NCBI GenBank assembly: GCA_963662965.1
Contig: OY759970.1
Location: forward strand, 1,240,001-1,304,000
Length of the DNA stretch: 64,000 nt
Direction: 5' to 3'
Source: DTWD01 sp963662965
GTDB lineage: Bacteria > Acidobacteriota > Vicinamibacteria > Vicinamibacterales > UBA8438
Shown: in pieces, positions 49,322-58,389 of the stretch
How the letters are laid out: each line of letters starts with the position of its first letter
How positions within the stretch are numbered: the first letter of the stretch is position 1
Translations under genes and position numbers: made by a program
Notes under the pieces: generated by a model
The model's database searches: none
What the model saw: the letters and a program-made list of their open reading frames with translations, nothing else
What the model was told of the DNA's origin: nothing

Positions 49322-49687
49322 TTATCGCGGCCCGATGACGTCGCTGGCCGTCTGTGGACGCACGGTGTAGCCGTCAACACTGGTCGTCACGGTCCAGGCG
49401 TAGGTAAATCCAGGCAGTACCTGTAGGTTCTTTGTGTAGGTGGCGTCGACGTAGGTGTGGTGCTCGTTGCGACGGACAGTCACCCCGTCGGCCGTGAGCG
49501 GAAGGTCGAGCGATTGCGCCGACTCCACTGCTCGTTCGACCACCACGGCTTGAGGTTCGGCGTGGTTGCGCCGGACGACTTCTTCGAGCTCCGTCGTGAA
49601 CTGGCGACTATGGACGTACGGCGGCCCCACCTGCCAGCTGACATAGGCGAGCAGTGCGAACACGACCCACTGAACAACTGTGCGCAT
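49322..49687 (-). CDS. small membrane-anchored hypothetical protein beside lepB
   Basis: 121 aa. One N-terminal transmembrane segment (VVQWVVFALLAYVSWQVGPP) and a short extracytoplasmic domain (VHSRQFTTELEEVVRRNHAE; TYVDATYTKNLQVLPGFTYA). The plan and place next to lepB recall DUF4845-like proteins, but I do not see a decisive motif. It is co-oriented with lepB-lepA, 29 bp downstream of lepB, so it probably belongs to that operon. Function unknown. Confidence 0.65.
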   Translation of the reverse strand: MRTVVQWVVFALLAYVSWQVGPPYVHSRQFTTELEEVVRRNHAEPQAVVVERAVESAQSLDLPLTADGVTVRRNEHHTYVDATYTKNLQVLPGFTYAWTVTTSVDGYTVRPQTASDVIGPR

Positions 49688-49716
49688 GGCTCCTGGGTCC
49701 TCGACCTCAGATCATT

Positions 49717-50433
49717 TCATTGCACGGATCGAAACATACGGTCCCATCTCGTCCGCGTGAAAAAATGCACAAACACGGAGCTGACCCGACGGACCGTCGC
49801 ACCAAGACCCCGGTCCATCACCAACTCCGGCCCTCCGGCGTCGTACGACCAGTAGACCACGACGGCCTTCCCCTTGATGTGGTCGTGCGGAAGCACTCCC
49901 CAGAAACGACTATCTTCGGAGTTGTCGCGGCTGTCACCCATCACGAAATAGTGACCCTCGGGAATAGCGATCGGTCCATGGTTGTCTCGCCCGTCCACCG
50001 CAAACGCGCCCGGCGCCAGACTCGTCATGTGGCTCGGCAGATACGGCTCATCCAGCGGGGCATCGTCGATGTAGATCGTCTTGTCGCGGACTTCGAGCCG
50101 CTCGCCCGGCAAGCCGATCACCCGCTTGATGAAGTCTCGCTCAGGGTCCAACGGGAACTTGAAGACGACGATATCGCCACGCGTCACGCCTCCGTTCGGA
50201 AGCGCGACCTGCTCCGCATCCAAGATCGTCGGCGCGAACACGAACTTGTTGACGAGGAGATGGTCGCCAATCAGCAGATTGTTCTCCATCGACCCGGTCG
50301 GAATCTTGAACGCTTGGACGACCCACGTGCGAATGAACAGCGCGAGGATCACTGCGATCACGATCGATTCGAAGTATTCCCGGATCGTCGACTTCCGAAA
50401 TGACGCCGACGCCGGGGGCCGCCTTTTAATCAT
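49717..50433 (-). CDS. lepB: signal peptidase I
   Basis: Inner-membrane serine protease (238 aa) that cleaves signal peptides of exported proteins. One N-terminal helix (ESIVIAVILALFIRTWVVQA), then the catalytic Ser48 in IPTGSMENNLLIGD and Lys103 in DFIKRVIGLPGE. The C-terminal box GHYFVMGDSRDNSEDSRFWG is present. ATG 50433 is chosen because it overlaps the lepA stop by 8 bases and gives a standard N-terminus. The lepA-lepB order is conserved in many bacteria. It serves the Sec pathway encoded 24 kb away. Confidence 0.95.
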   Translation of the reverse strand: MIKRRPPASASFRKSTIREYFESIVIAVILALFIRTWVVQAFKIPTGSMENNLLIGDHLLVNKFVFAPTILDAEQVALPNGGVTRGDIVVFKFPLDPERDFIKRVIGLPGERLEVRDKTIYIDDAPLDEPYLPSHMTSLAPGAFAVDGRDNHGPIAIPEGHYFVMGDSRDNSEDSRFWGVLPHDHIKGKAVVVYWSYDAGGPELVMDRGLGATVRRVSSVFVHFFTRTRWDRMFRSVQ

Positions 50434-52228
50434 CACCCACCTTGAGGACGGCCAGAAACGCTTCCTGCGGAATCTCGACGCGGCCAACCCGTTTCATGCG
50501 GCGCTTGCCTGCCTTCTGCTTCTCCAGCAGCTTGCGCTTCCGCGTGATGTCGCCGCCGTAGCACTTGGCGAGCACGTTCTTGCGAAGAGCTTTGACACTC
50601 TCGCGCGCAATGATACGGGTCCCGATTGCCGCCTGGATGGCGATCTCGAACATCTGCCGCGGAATCAGCTGGCGCATCTTCCGAGCGAGCGTTCGCCCGC
50701 GCGCGTACGCCGTATCCCGATGCACGATGATCGACAGCGCGTCGACCGGCTCGCCGTTGACCACGAGATCGAGCTTCACGAGCGGCGACTCCCAATACCC
50801 ACTGACATGATAGTCGAGCGACGCATAGCCGCGAGAAATGGTCTTCAAACGGTCGTAGAAGTCGAGCACCACCTCATTAAACGGCAACTCGTAGGAAATC
50901 ATGACCCGGTGGGACACGTGGTATTCGATGTTTTTCTGCACACCCCGTTTTTCCTGGCACAGCTTGAGAATCCTGCCGACCTGCTCCGCTGGCGTCAGAA
51001 TCATCGCCGTAATGACCGGCTCCTCGATCTTCTGAATGCGTCCAGGGTCGGGGAGCTTGGCCGGACTGTCGATTTCGAAGACATCACCATCGGTCGTCGT
51101 CACCCGATAGAGCACCCCCGGCGCTGTCGTGACGAGCTCCATGTCGAACTCGCGCTCGAGACGCTCCTGCACGATCTCCATATGTAAGAGGCCCAGAAAG
51201 CCGCAGCGAAAGCCAAAGCCGAGGGCAACCGAGGTCTCGGGCTCGAAGTGGAACGACGCGTCGTTGAGCCGGAGCTTCTCGAGCGCGTCGCGAAACTCCG
51301 GATACTGGTGGCTCTCGACCGGATAGAGCCCGGCAAACACCATCGGTTTCATCTCTTTGAAGCCGGGGAACGCCACCGCCGTCTGCCGGCCAGACTCGGT
51401 CACGGTGTCGCCGACCTTAGCATCGGCCACGTTCTTGATGTTGGCGATGAGGAACCCAACCTCGCCGACGCCAAGCTGGTCCACGGCCTCCGGCTTTGGG
51501 ACAAAGACACCGACCTGCTCCACCTCGTAGTCTTGAACGGCCGCCATCAGTCGCACCTTCATCTTGGGCCGCACGACGCCGTCGACCACACGAATCAGGA
51601 CGACCACGCCGCGGTACGCGTCGTACCAGGAGTCGAAGATCATTGCCTTGAGCGGCGCGTCGGGGTCGCCGTCAGGGGCCGGTAGTCGCTTCACAACCGC
51701 TTCCAGGATCTCCGTCGTCCCCGTCCCCTCCTTAGCGCTCGCCAACAAGGTCTGCGCCGGATCGAGACCGACGAGCTCCTCAATCTGCAGTGCGGTTTCC
51801 TCGGGCTGCGCGCCCGGTAGATCGACCTTGTTGATGACCGGAATGATCTCGAGATTGTGATCGACGGCGAGGTAGGCGTTCGCGACGGTCTGCGCCTCGA
51901 CCCCCTGAGATGCATCCACGAGAAGGAGTGCTCCCTCGCACGCGGCCAGCGACCGAGCCACCTCATACGAAAAGTCGACATGACCGGGGGTGTCAATCAG
52001 ATTGAGGATGTAGTCTTCGCCGTCCGAGGCGGTGTAGGACAGGCGCACGGTGTGTGCCTTGATCGTGATGCCACGCTCGCGTTCCAGGTCCATGCTGTCG
52101 AGAACCTGTGCCTCCATCTCGCGCGGGGGAAGCGCTCCCGTTAACTCGAGAAATCGATCGGCGAGCGTCGATTTCCCGTGATCGATGTGCGCGATGATGC
52201 AGAAATTTCGTATGCGGTGGTGATACAT
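50426..52228 (-). CDS. lepA: elongation factor 4 (LepA) GTPase
   Basis: 600 aa translational GTPase that binds the ribosome and aids initiation or back-translocation. G1 is AHIDHGKST (residues 13-21), switch II in DTPGHVDFSYEV and G4 in INKVDLPGA. The C-terminal LepA-specific domain is present (YHVSHRVMISYELPFNEVVL; CYGGDITRKRKLLEKQKAGK). The ATG follows a gap that carries a degenerate family A element. lepB follows with an 8-base overlap. Confidence 0.97.
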   Translation of the reverse strand: MYHHRIRNFCIIAHIDHGKSTLADRFLELTGALPPREMEAQVLDSMDLERERGITIKAHTVRLSYTASDGEDYILNLIDTPGHVDFSYEVARSLAACEGALLLVDASQGVEAQTVANAYLAVDHNLEIIPVINKVDLPGAQPEETALQIEELVGLDPAQTLLASAKEGTGTTEILEAVVKRLPAPDGDPDAPLKAMIFDSWYDAYRGVVVLIRVVDGVVRPKMKVRLMAAVQDYEVEQVGVFVPKPEAVDQLGVGEVGFLIANIKNVADAKVGDTVTESGRQTAVAFPGFKEMKPMVFAGLYPVESHQYPEFRDALEKLRLNDASFHFEPETSVALGFGFRCGFLGLLHMEIVQERLEREFDMELVTTAPGVLYRVTTTDGDVFEIDSPAKLPDPGRIQKIEEPVITAMILTPAEQVGRILKLCQEKRGVQKNIEYHVSHRVMISYELPFNEVVLDFYDRLKTISRGYASLDYHVSGYWESPLVKLDLVVNGEPVDALSIIVHRDTAYARGRTLARKMRQLIPRQMFEIAIQAAIGTRIIARESVKALRKNVLAKCYGGDITRKRKLLEKQKAGKRRMKRVGRVEIPQEAFLAVLKVGDD

Positions 52229-52238
52229 CGAAGGGTTG

Positions 52239-52352
52239 GTGGCCTGTCCGCGCTGAATCGGTACCAGTCCGCGGCCACTGACGGTATAGTCGCGCCCGGC
52301 CCCTGCAAGGCGCGACGAGAGAGGGGCCGCCTCAATTATACGGGACGGCCAC
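52239..52352. repeat. degenerate family A element, copy A6
   Basis: Outer ends GTGGCCTGTCC and GGACGGCCAC are a 10 bp inverted repeat with one bulged base. The interior contains GCAAGGCGCGACGAGAGAGG, the left family A motif. The first 20 bases recur (with one or two changes) upstream of rpmB at 11414-11440. The right end falls on the first base of the gltA stop codon. Confidence 0.55.
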
Positions 52353-53497
52353 TACCGGTCGTCGAGCGGCACGAACGGCTGCGGGTACTCGGGACCGACG
52401 TATTCGGCGCGGGGACGAATGAGCCGGTTGTTGGCATATTGCTCCAGCACATGAGCGGTCCAACCCGAAATCCGACTCACGGCAAAGAGCGGCGTGAACA
52501 GCGCGATCGGAATTCCGAGCATGTAGTACGTCGACGCCGAGTAGAAGTCGACGTTGGCGTCAATCCGTTTCTCGGTCTTCATGACCCGCTCGATGCGCTG
52601 CGACATCTCGAACCACCGCGTGTTGCCGGACCGTTCACCGATCCGTTTCGACATCTGACGCAGATGCGTCGCCCGCGGGTCCTCCGTCCGGTAGACACGG
52701 TGACCAAATCCGGGCACTTTGACGTTGCGGGCCAGCATGTCGCGAACCGTCTGCTCGACGCGCCCGGCATCGTCAGCGGCGTCTTCGCCCATCGCGAGGA
52801 GCATCCGCATCACCTCGGCATTGGCTCCACCGTGCAGTGGTCCCTTCAGCGCGCCGACGCCAGCCACCGTCGCCGAATGCACGTCGCTCAGCGTCGCCGC
52901 GATCACCCGGGCGGCAAACGTCGACGCGTTCAGCTCGTGATCGGCATGCAGAATGAGCGCGACATCGAGTGCGTGCGCCGCGAGCTCGCCCGGCCGGTCC
53001 CCGTTGAGCATCAGGAGAAAATTCGCCGCGTGGCCGAGCGCGGGATCCGGCTCGATCGGCCCGCCGCCGGCACTGACCCGGCCGTACGTCGCGACGAGGC
53101 TACCAAGCTGTGCCGTCAACCGGATCGCCTTGCGAGACGCGGCCGCCGCTGACGCATCCTCGGCGTCCGAATCGTAGTGCGCCAAGGCCGACACGAGTGT
53201 CCGGAGCGCGTCCATCGCGTTGCCTGGCGGCAACGAGTTGATCAGACGCAGCATCCCCTCGGGGAGCCGGCGGGCCGCCGCCAGCGCTGACTGCAGGTCG
53301 CCCAGCTCCGCCCGGGTCGGAAGCCGACGATGCCAGAGCAGAAAGCAAACTTCTTCAAACGTCGCCGACCGCGCGAGATCGTGGATGTCGTGGCCGCAGT
53401 AGGTCAGAACACCCTGCTCACCGTCGATGTAGCAGATCGCGGACGACGTCGCGACGACACCCTCGAGTCCAGCTTTCGCCCTCGAGTCCGTCGTCAT
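52352..53497 (-). CDS. gltA: citrate synthase
   Basis: Joins oxaloacetate and acetyl-CoA (381 aa, the short bacterial dimeric form). Catalytic region: LHADHELNASTFAAR and LKGPLHGGANAEVM hold the two histidines, and ANVDFYSASTYYMLGIP the aspartate; PGFGHRVYRTEDPRA is the usual loop. The N-terminal sequence GLEGVVATSSAICYIDGEQG fits the citrate/2-methylcitrate synthase family, so propionyl-CoA use cannot be excluded. Its start overlaps the glycosyltransferase stop by four bases (ATGA). Confidence 0.93.
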   Translation of the reverse strand: MTTDSRAKAGLEGVVATSSAICYIDGEQGVLTYCGHDIHDLARSATFEEVCFLLWHRRLPTRAELGDLQSALAAARRLPEGMLRLINSLPPGNAMDALRTLVSALAHYDSDAEDASAAAASRKAIRLTAQLGSLVATYGRVSAGGGPIEPDPALGHAANFLLMLNGDRPGELAAHALDVALILHADHELNASTFAARVIAATLSDVHSATVAGVGALKGPLHGGANAEVMRMLLAMGEDAADDAGRVEQTVRDMLARNVKVPGFGHRVYRTEDPRATHLRQMSKRIGERSGNTRWFEMSQRIERVMKTEKRIDANVDFYSASTYYMLGIPIALFTPLFAVSRISGWTAHVLEQYANNRLIRPRAEYVGPEYPQPFVPLDDR

Positions 53498-55047
53498 ACC
53501 CTATCAGCCCGTGGGGAAAGTGCGGCGTCGCACCGCGCGCGGCGAGGGGCCCGTCGGGCAAAGGGCGCCCACGACCCGCCACCCTGTCCACGAGCCGGCT
53601 GCTGCGTCAAAGACATGATGCTCGCGTAGAGAAATCCGAACTGAAACAGCCCCAAGATCGGGATGGCCAGGTAGAAACCGGCGGACGCCGCGAAGAACGT
53701 CGCCGCGGTGAAGTAGACGCCACAGATCAACTCGGCACACACCTGCCAGCCGGCTGGCTGCCCATACGCGGCTCGGCGCCGCCGGCCGGAGTCTTCCGAC
53801 ATCGCGCCGTACTTCGGGGTCCGTCGAAACTCTCCGGTCGGCCTCAACAGCGCCTCGACCACCGCCGCCGCGTTGTTGATCGCCAGGCCGAGACTCAGCG
53901 CCAGCAACGCCGGGATGTCTCGGGTCCTTCGCCACCAGTCTCGGCTGAGCTCTCGCTGACTCGTCGCGTAGAAGATCGCCACCGAAAGCATCGCCCCGTA
54001 CAACACTGGGACATCGAGAAACAGCAAGGCGTCGGGAGCCGTCGACTGCGAACGCACCACCATGGCCGGCATGATGAGGAGGCAGAACGGCACGAGTAAG
54101 AGATAGTTGAAATTCGCCGTCAGATGAAAGAACGCTTCAACCTTGACCCTGAACGGCACCGGCGCTCGCAGGACGGCTGGCAGGACCTTAATGCAGGTTT
54201 GGACCGAACCTTTTGCCCACCGGTACTGTTGGGACTTGAATGCCGTCATGTCGATCGGGAGCTCCGCCGGGGCTACGACATCGGCCAGAAATACGAACTG
54301 CCATCCCGCAAGCTGTGCCCGATAGCTCAAGTCGAGATCCTCGGTGAGCGTATCGTGATGCCAGCCGCCGACCGACTCGATGGCCGCCCGCCGCCAGACG
54401 CCGGCGGTGCCGTTGAAGTTAAAAAAACAGCCGCCGCGATACCGGCCACCGTGCTCGAGCACGAAGTGCGCATCGAGCAACAGTGCTTGGAGGCGCGTGA
54501 GGAGCGAATGCTGGCGGTTGCTGTGCCCCCAGCGCGCCTGGACCATACCGACGCGAGGGTCGTCGAAGACGCCAACTGTCCGTTCGAGAAAGTCGTGCTC
54601 CGGCACGAAGTCGGCGTCGAAGATCGCCACGAGCTCGCCGCTGGCGTCACGCAGTCCCTCCGCGAGGGCTCCGGCCTTGAATCCGACGCGCGACGATCGG
54701 TGATAGTGGCGAATCGACACGCCACGCGCCTGCCATCGTCGGACTGCGGCCCGCGCAATACGACTCGTCTCATCGGTGGAGTCGTCGAGGACCTGCACCT
54801 CGACCCGATCACGCGGGTACCGCAGCCGGGCCACCGCGTCAATTACACGCTCGACGACGAAGCGTTCGTTGAAGATCGGCACCTGCACCGTGACCCGCGG
54901 AACGGGCGAACGTGACGGCGCCCCCTCGATCGACGCGCACGGCTGCCGGCGACGACCGGTCACGTAGAGGTAGAGCAGCATGCTTCGGTGCGCTCCGTAG
55001 ATGCTCAGACAGAGGAGGAGCGCGAAATACACCCAGACCAGCACCAT
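53494..55047 (-). CDS. membrane-bound family 2 glycosyltransferase
   Basis: 517 aa. An N-terminal helix (VWVYFALLLCLSIYGAHRSM), then a cytosolic GT-A domain with QVLDDSTDETS, IFDADFVPEHDFL (metal Asp), LTEDLDLSYRAQLAGW (catalytic Asp) and QQYRWAKGSVQT, the processive QxxRW motif. Four to five C-terminal helices follow (PILGLFQFGFLYASIMSLTQ). This plan resembles cellulose/beta-glucan or glucomannan synthases. The sugar and polymer are unknown. ATG 55047 is chosen; an in-frame ATG upstream adds a basic region over the divergent gene. It lies just upstream of gltA in one transcript. Confidence 0.85.
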   Translation of the reverse strand: MVLVWVYFALLLCLSIYGAHRSMLLYLYVTGRRRQPCASIEGAPSRSPVPRVTVQVPIFNERFVVERVIDAVARLRYPRDRVEVQVLDDSTDETSRIARAAVRRWQARGVSIRHYHRSSRVGFKAGALAEGLRDASGELVAIFDADFVPEHDFLERTVGVFDDPRVGMVQARWGHSNRQHSLLTRLQALLLDAHFVLEHGGRYRGGCFFNFNGTAGVWRRAAIESVGGWHHDTLTEDLDLSYRAQLAGWQFVFLADVVAPAELPIDMTAFKSQQYRWAKGSVQTCIKVLPAVLRAPVPFRVKVEAFFHLTANFNYLLLVPFCLLIMPAMVVRSQSTAPDALLFLDVPVLYGAMLSVAIFYATSQRELSRDWWRRTRDIPALLALSLGLAINNAAAVVEALLRPTGEFRRTPKYGAMSEDSGRRRRAAYGQPAGWQVCAELICGVYFTAATFFAASAGFYLAIPILGLFQFGFLYASIMSLTQQPARGQGGGSWAPFARRAPRRARCDAALSPRADRV

Positions 55048-55120
55048 TCTGGCGGCGACGGTACAATTCCGACGGCGCCAAGTCAACGACAGCAATTCAA
55101 CTGCCGCCGCCATCTGTCGC

Positions 55121-55882
55121 ATGAGTCACGATCGGGTCCGGGACATTCTTGCTGATCTGGAAAGCGGAGCGCTCGATGTCGGCGCCGCCGAGGCGCGCAT
55201 GCTCGCCGTGCTGCGCCGCGCACCATTCGAAGATCTCGGATTTGCCCGGATTGATCACCACCGTGTCGTACGCCAAGGACTTCCGGAAGTTGTCTTTGGC
55301 GCTGGCAAGACACCGGACCAGGTCGCGGCCGTGGCCGAGCGGATCGTGGCGGCGCAGACGACGCTCATCGTGACCCGCACGACCGCTGCGGCGTTCGACG
55401 CCGTTCGACGCGTCGTCCCGGACGCGACATTCCACGAAACGGCCCGCATGATCACGAGACGTGCGGTGACGGAAACGACCGGCCGCGGCGTGATCGCGAT
55501 TGCGGCCGCCGGCACGTCCGACCTTCCGGTCGCGGAAGAAGCGCGGATCAGTGCCGAAGCGCTTGGGAATGACGTCGACACGATGTACGACGTCGGCGTG
55601 GCCGGACTGCACCGGCTGCTGTCCGAGCACGACAGGCTCGACCGGGCGCGCGTCGTGATCGCCGTCGCCGGCATGGATGGCGCCTTGCCGAGTGTGGTCG
55701 GCGGGATGGTTCGCGCGCCCGTCATTGCCGTACCGACGAGCATCGGATACGGTGCAAGCTTTGGCGGAATCGCCGCGCTGCTCGCCATGCTGAACAGCTG
55801 CGCGTCCGGTGTGGCCGTCGTCAACATTGATAACGGCTTCGGCGCAGCGACGATGGCAAGCGTCATCAATCATCTCGACTAG
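55121..55882 (+). CDS. larB: pyridinium-3,5-biscarboxylic acid mononucleotide synthase LarB
   Basis: 253 aa PurE-like enzyme that carboxylates nicotinic acid adenine dinucleotide in the first step of the nickel-pincer cofactor of lactate racemase and related enzymes. Features: RVRDILADLESGALDVGAAE (N-terminal), EVVFGAGKTPDQVAAV, the PurE-like core GVIAIAAAGTSDLPVAEEAR and DVGVAGLHRLLSEHDRL, GMDGALPSVVGGMVRAPVIA and NIDNGFGAATMASVI. ATG 55121. LarC and LarE are not in the window. mutS2 follows after 11 bases. Confidence 0.9.
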   Translation: MSHDRVRDILADLESGALDVGAAEARMLAVLRRAPFEDLGFARIDHHRVVRQGLPEVVFGAGKTPDQVAAVAERIVAAQTTLIVTRTTAAAFDAVRRVVPDATFHETARMITRRAVTETTGRGVIAIAAAGTSDLPVAEEARISAEALGNDVDTMYDVGVAGLHRLLSEHDRLDRARVVIAVAGMDGALPSVVGGMVRAPVIAVPTSIGYGASFGGIAALLAMLNSCASGVAVVNIDNGFGAATMASVINHLD

Positions 55883-55893
55883 GCTACGCACTG

Positions 55894-58386
55894 ATGCACG
55901 ACGCGACACTGCGAGCGCTCGAGTTTGACCGGGTGGTCGAAGCGGTCCGCGGTTTCGCGTTGACACCACTAGGCGCGGCCGCGCTCGTTAGCCTGTCGCC
56001 GCAGACCGACGCCCGTCTCGTGAAGACATCGCTTGCCGCGACGAGCGAAGGCGTCACGTACCTCGAGGCCAATGGTCCGTTCGCGCTCGACGGACCATCT
56101 GACCTCGAGGAAATCGTTGCGGTTCTTGCGGTCGAGGGCCGCGTCCTCGACGCGCCCCAGCTCCGCGGGCTCGCGAGGTTTCTCGCCTCGCTCGATACCG
56201 TCCGCGCGTCGCTCAAGGTCGCGACCGGCGGTCCCTATCCGTCGCTCCGTACGGTGGTGGATGGCGTCCGCTCCTTCGAGCGGGAGGTGAGCGAGATACG
56301 CGCCAAGATCGACGCCCAAGGCGAGGTGGTCGACAGCGCGACGTCACAGCTGCGGGTGATACGTGAGCGGTTGCGAAAGCAGCGGCAGCGGTTGCGCAAC
56401 ACGCTCGAGTCCTACCTGCGCGGTCGCGAGGCCTCGAAGTACCTGCAGGAACAGGTGGTTACGGAGCGAAACGGCCGCTTTGTCTTGGTGGTCCGATCGG
56501 AGCATCGCGGCGCAATACCGGGCATCGTGCATGGGAGCTCCGGCAGCGGCGCCAGCCTGTTTCTTGAGCCGCTTAGCACCGTCGAGATCAACAACGACAT
56601 CGTGGCGCTCGAGGAAGACGAGGCGCACGAGGTTCGTCGAATCCTGCTCGGGCTGGCCGACGGACTCCGAAAACGCGCCCTCGACCTGCGCCACAACCTC
56701 GGAGCCGCAACCGAGATCGACGTCATCCAGGCCCGCGCAGGCTTCTCTCGTCTCATTGCGGGCAGCGAGCCGGCGCTGACGGCGGAACCGCGTCTGGAGC
56801 TCCCGAACGCGCGTCATCCTCTGCTCATCAGCGCGGTGCGCACCCGGGCGGGCGTCGCCACGGCGGCTAATGCTGCATCGGCACCGGCCGAGCCTGTCCC
56901 AGTCGATATCCACGTCACGCCGCCGACGGGCGCCCTGATCGTCACGGGCCCCAACACCGGCGGGAAGACCGTTGCCCTCAAGACCGCGGGTCTCCTCGTC
57001 GCGATGGCCCAGGCGGGTCTCCACATCCCAGCCGGCCCAAACGCGTCGGTGCCCGTCTGTCACTCCATCTTCGCCGACATCGGAGACGACCAGTCGATTG
57101 CCACGAGCCTGTCGACGTTTTCTGGGCACATCGCCAATATCGTCGCGATGGAGCGTCACCTCGCGTTGCCGGCGCTTGTCTTGCTGGACGAGGTCGGCGC
57201 GGGGACGGACCCGGTCGAAGGGGGGGCACTCGGCGCCGCCGTCATTGATCACTTTCGTCTGCGCGGCGCTCTCGTCGTCGCCACCACGCACGACGACATG
57301 TTGAAGTCGTATGCCGCGACAACCGACGGGGTGATGTGTGCCGGATTCGGATTCGACGCGAAGACGTACGCACCGACCTACCGGCTCACGTACGGAGCGC
57401 CCGGGCGCAGCCTCGCACTGGAAATCGCGGCGCGACTCGGCGTGCCGCGCACCATCGTCGACGACGCGCGGGCGCGCCTCAGCGAACGAGAGGCGCAGCT
57501 CACCGACCACCTTGCGAAGGTCGAGCGGGATCTGGAGACGCTCAACGCTGAGCGCGACGCGCTCACCGCGACTCGCGAGGAACTGCAACAGACCCGCGCC
57601 GAGATCGAGACGCGTCGACTAGCGCTCACCGAACAGGAGGAGCAGGCGCGCCAGCAGGTGCGGGCCGGTGTCGACGAGGAGGTCAGGGCCGCTCGCGGAG
57701 CGGTGGAGGCCATCGTCGATGGCCTCCGCCAGAAGGCCGCCGACCTTGCGCGCCGGGCAGCCGCCGGCGCACCGGGGCAACCGCGTCTGTCGACCGGGGA
57801 AGCCGGTGGCTTGAAGCGGCACGCGCTCGACGCGCTGGATGCGGTGCGGGCGACGACACCAGCCGACCTGCCGTCGACCACGCCGGCGTCGACCTCCGCC
57901 GCCTCACCGCCGACAATGCGCGAGACTGCGACACCAGCGGTCGGCAGTCGCGTACGCGTCGACAGCCTACGTCTAGACGGCACGGTCGTCGCGATTCGCA
58001 GTCGCGACGCCGAGGTCGAGGCGCGCGGGAAACGGATTCATGTAGGGCTTCACGACCTCCGAGTCGTCGATGCACCCGATCCGGCGGTGCCGGGTGGGCA
58101 GGGAGGTGGCGTCACCATCGACGTCGCGTCTGGCGACGGCCCGCCGCTCGAGCTCAATGTGATCGGATGTCGCGTCGACGACGCGCTCTCCCGCGTTGAG
58201 AAATACGTCGACCAAGCGTTGCTCTACGAGCGACGCGAGCTGCAGATCATCCACGGCTACGGCACTGGCCAGCTGCGGCGGGCCATCGCCGGCTTCCTCG
58301 GGCAACATCCGTTGGTCGCCAAGTTCGAGCTCGCCCAACCCGAACAGGGTGGCGGCGGCGTCACCGTGATCATGCTCAAGAGCTGA
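55894..58386 (+). CDS. mutS2: endonuclease MutS2
   Basis: 830 aa MutS paralogue that acts on branched DNA and stalled ribosomes rather than mismatches. It lacks the MutS mismatch domain. The ATPase has Walker A VTGPNTGGKTVALKTAG and Walker B region LVLLDEVGAGTDPVEGGALG. A coiled region follows (RERLRKQRQRLRNTLESYLR is in the clamp). The C-terminus is a Smr domain with QIIHGYGTGQLRRAIAGFL. The usual LDLxG motif of Smr is here LNVIGCR, which is a variant. The ATG is 11 bases after larB. Confidence 0.94.
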   Translation: MHDATLRALEFDRVVEAVRGFALTPLGAAALVSLSPQTDARLVKTSLAATSEGVTYLEANGPFALDGPSDLEEIVAVLAVEGRVLDAPQLRGLARFLASLDTVRASLKVATGGPYPSLRTVVDGVRSFEREVSEIRAKIDAQGEVVDSATSQLRVIRERLRKQRQRLRNTLESYLRGREASKYLQEQVVTERNGRFVLVVRSEHRGAIPGIVHGSSGSGASLFLEPLSTVEINNDIVALEEDEAHEVRRILLGLADGLRKRALDLRHNLGAATEIDVIQARAGFSRLIAGSEPALTAEPRLELPNARHPLLISAVRTRAGVATAANAASAPAEPVPVDIHVTPPTGALIVTGPNTGGKTVALKTAGLLVAMAQAGLHIPAGPNASVPVCHSIFADIGDDQSIATSLSTFSGHIANIVAMERHLALPALVLLDEVGAGTDPVEGGALGAAVIDHFRLRGALVVATTHDDMLKSYAATTDGVMCAGFGFDAKTYAPTYRLTYGAPGRSLALEIAARLGVPRTIVDDARARLSEREAQLTDHLAKVERDLETLNAERDALTATREELQQTRAEIETRRLALTEQEEQARQQVRAGVDEEVRAARGAVEAIVDGLRQKAADLARRAAAGAPGQPRLSTGEAGGLKRHALDALDAVRATTPADLPSTTPASTSAASPPTMRETATPAVGSRVRVDSLRLDGTVVAIRSRDAEVEARGKRIHVGLHDLRVVDAPDPAVPGGQGGGVTIDVASGDGPPLELNVIGCRVDDALSRVEKYVDQALLYERRELQIIHGYGTGQLRRAIAGFLGQHPLVAKFELAQPEQGGGGVTVIMLKS

Positions 58387-58389
58387 GGC

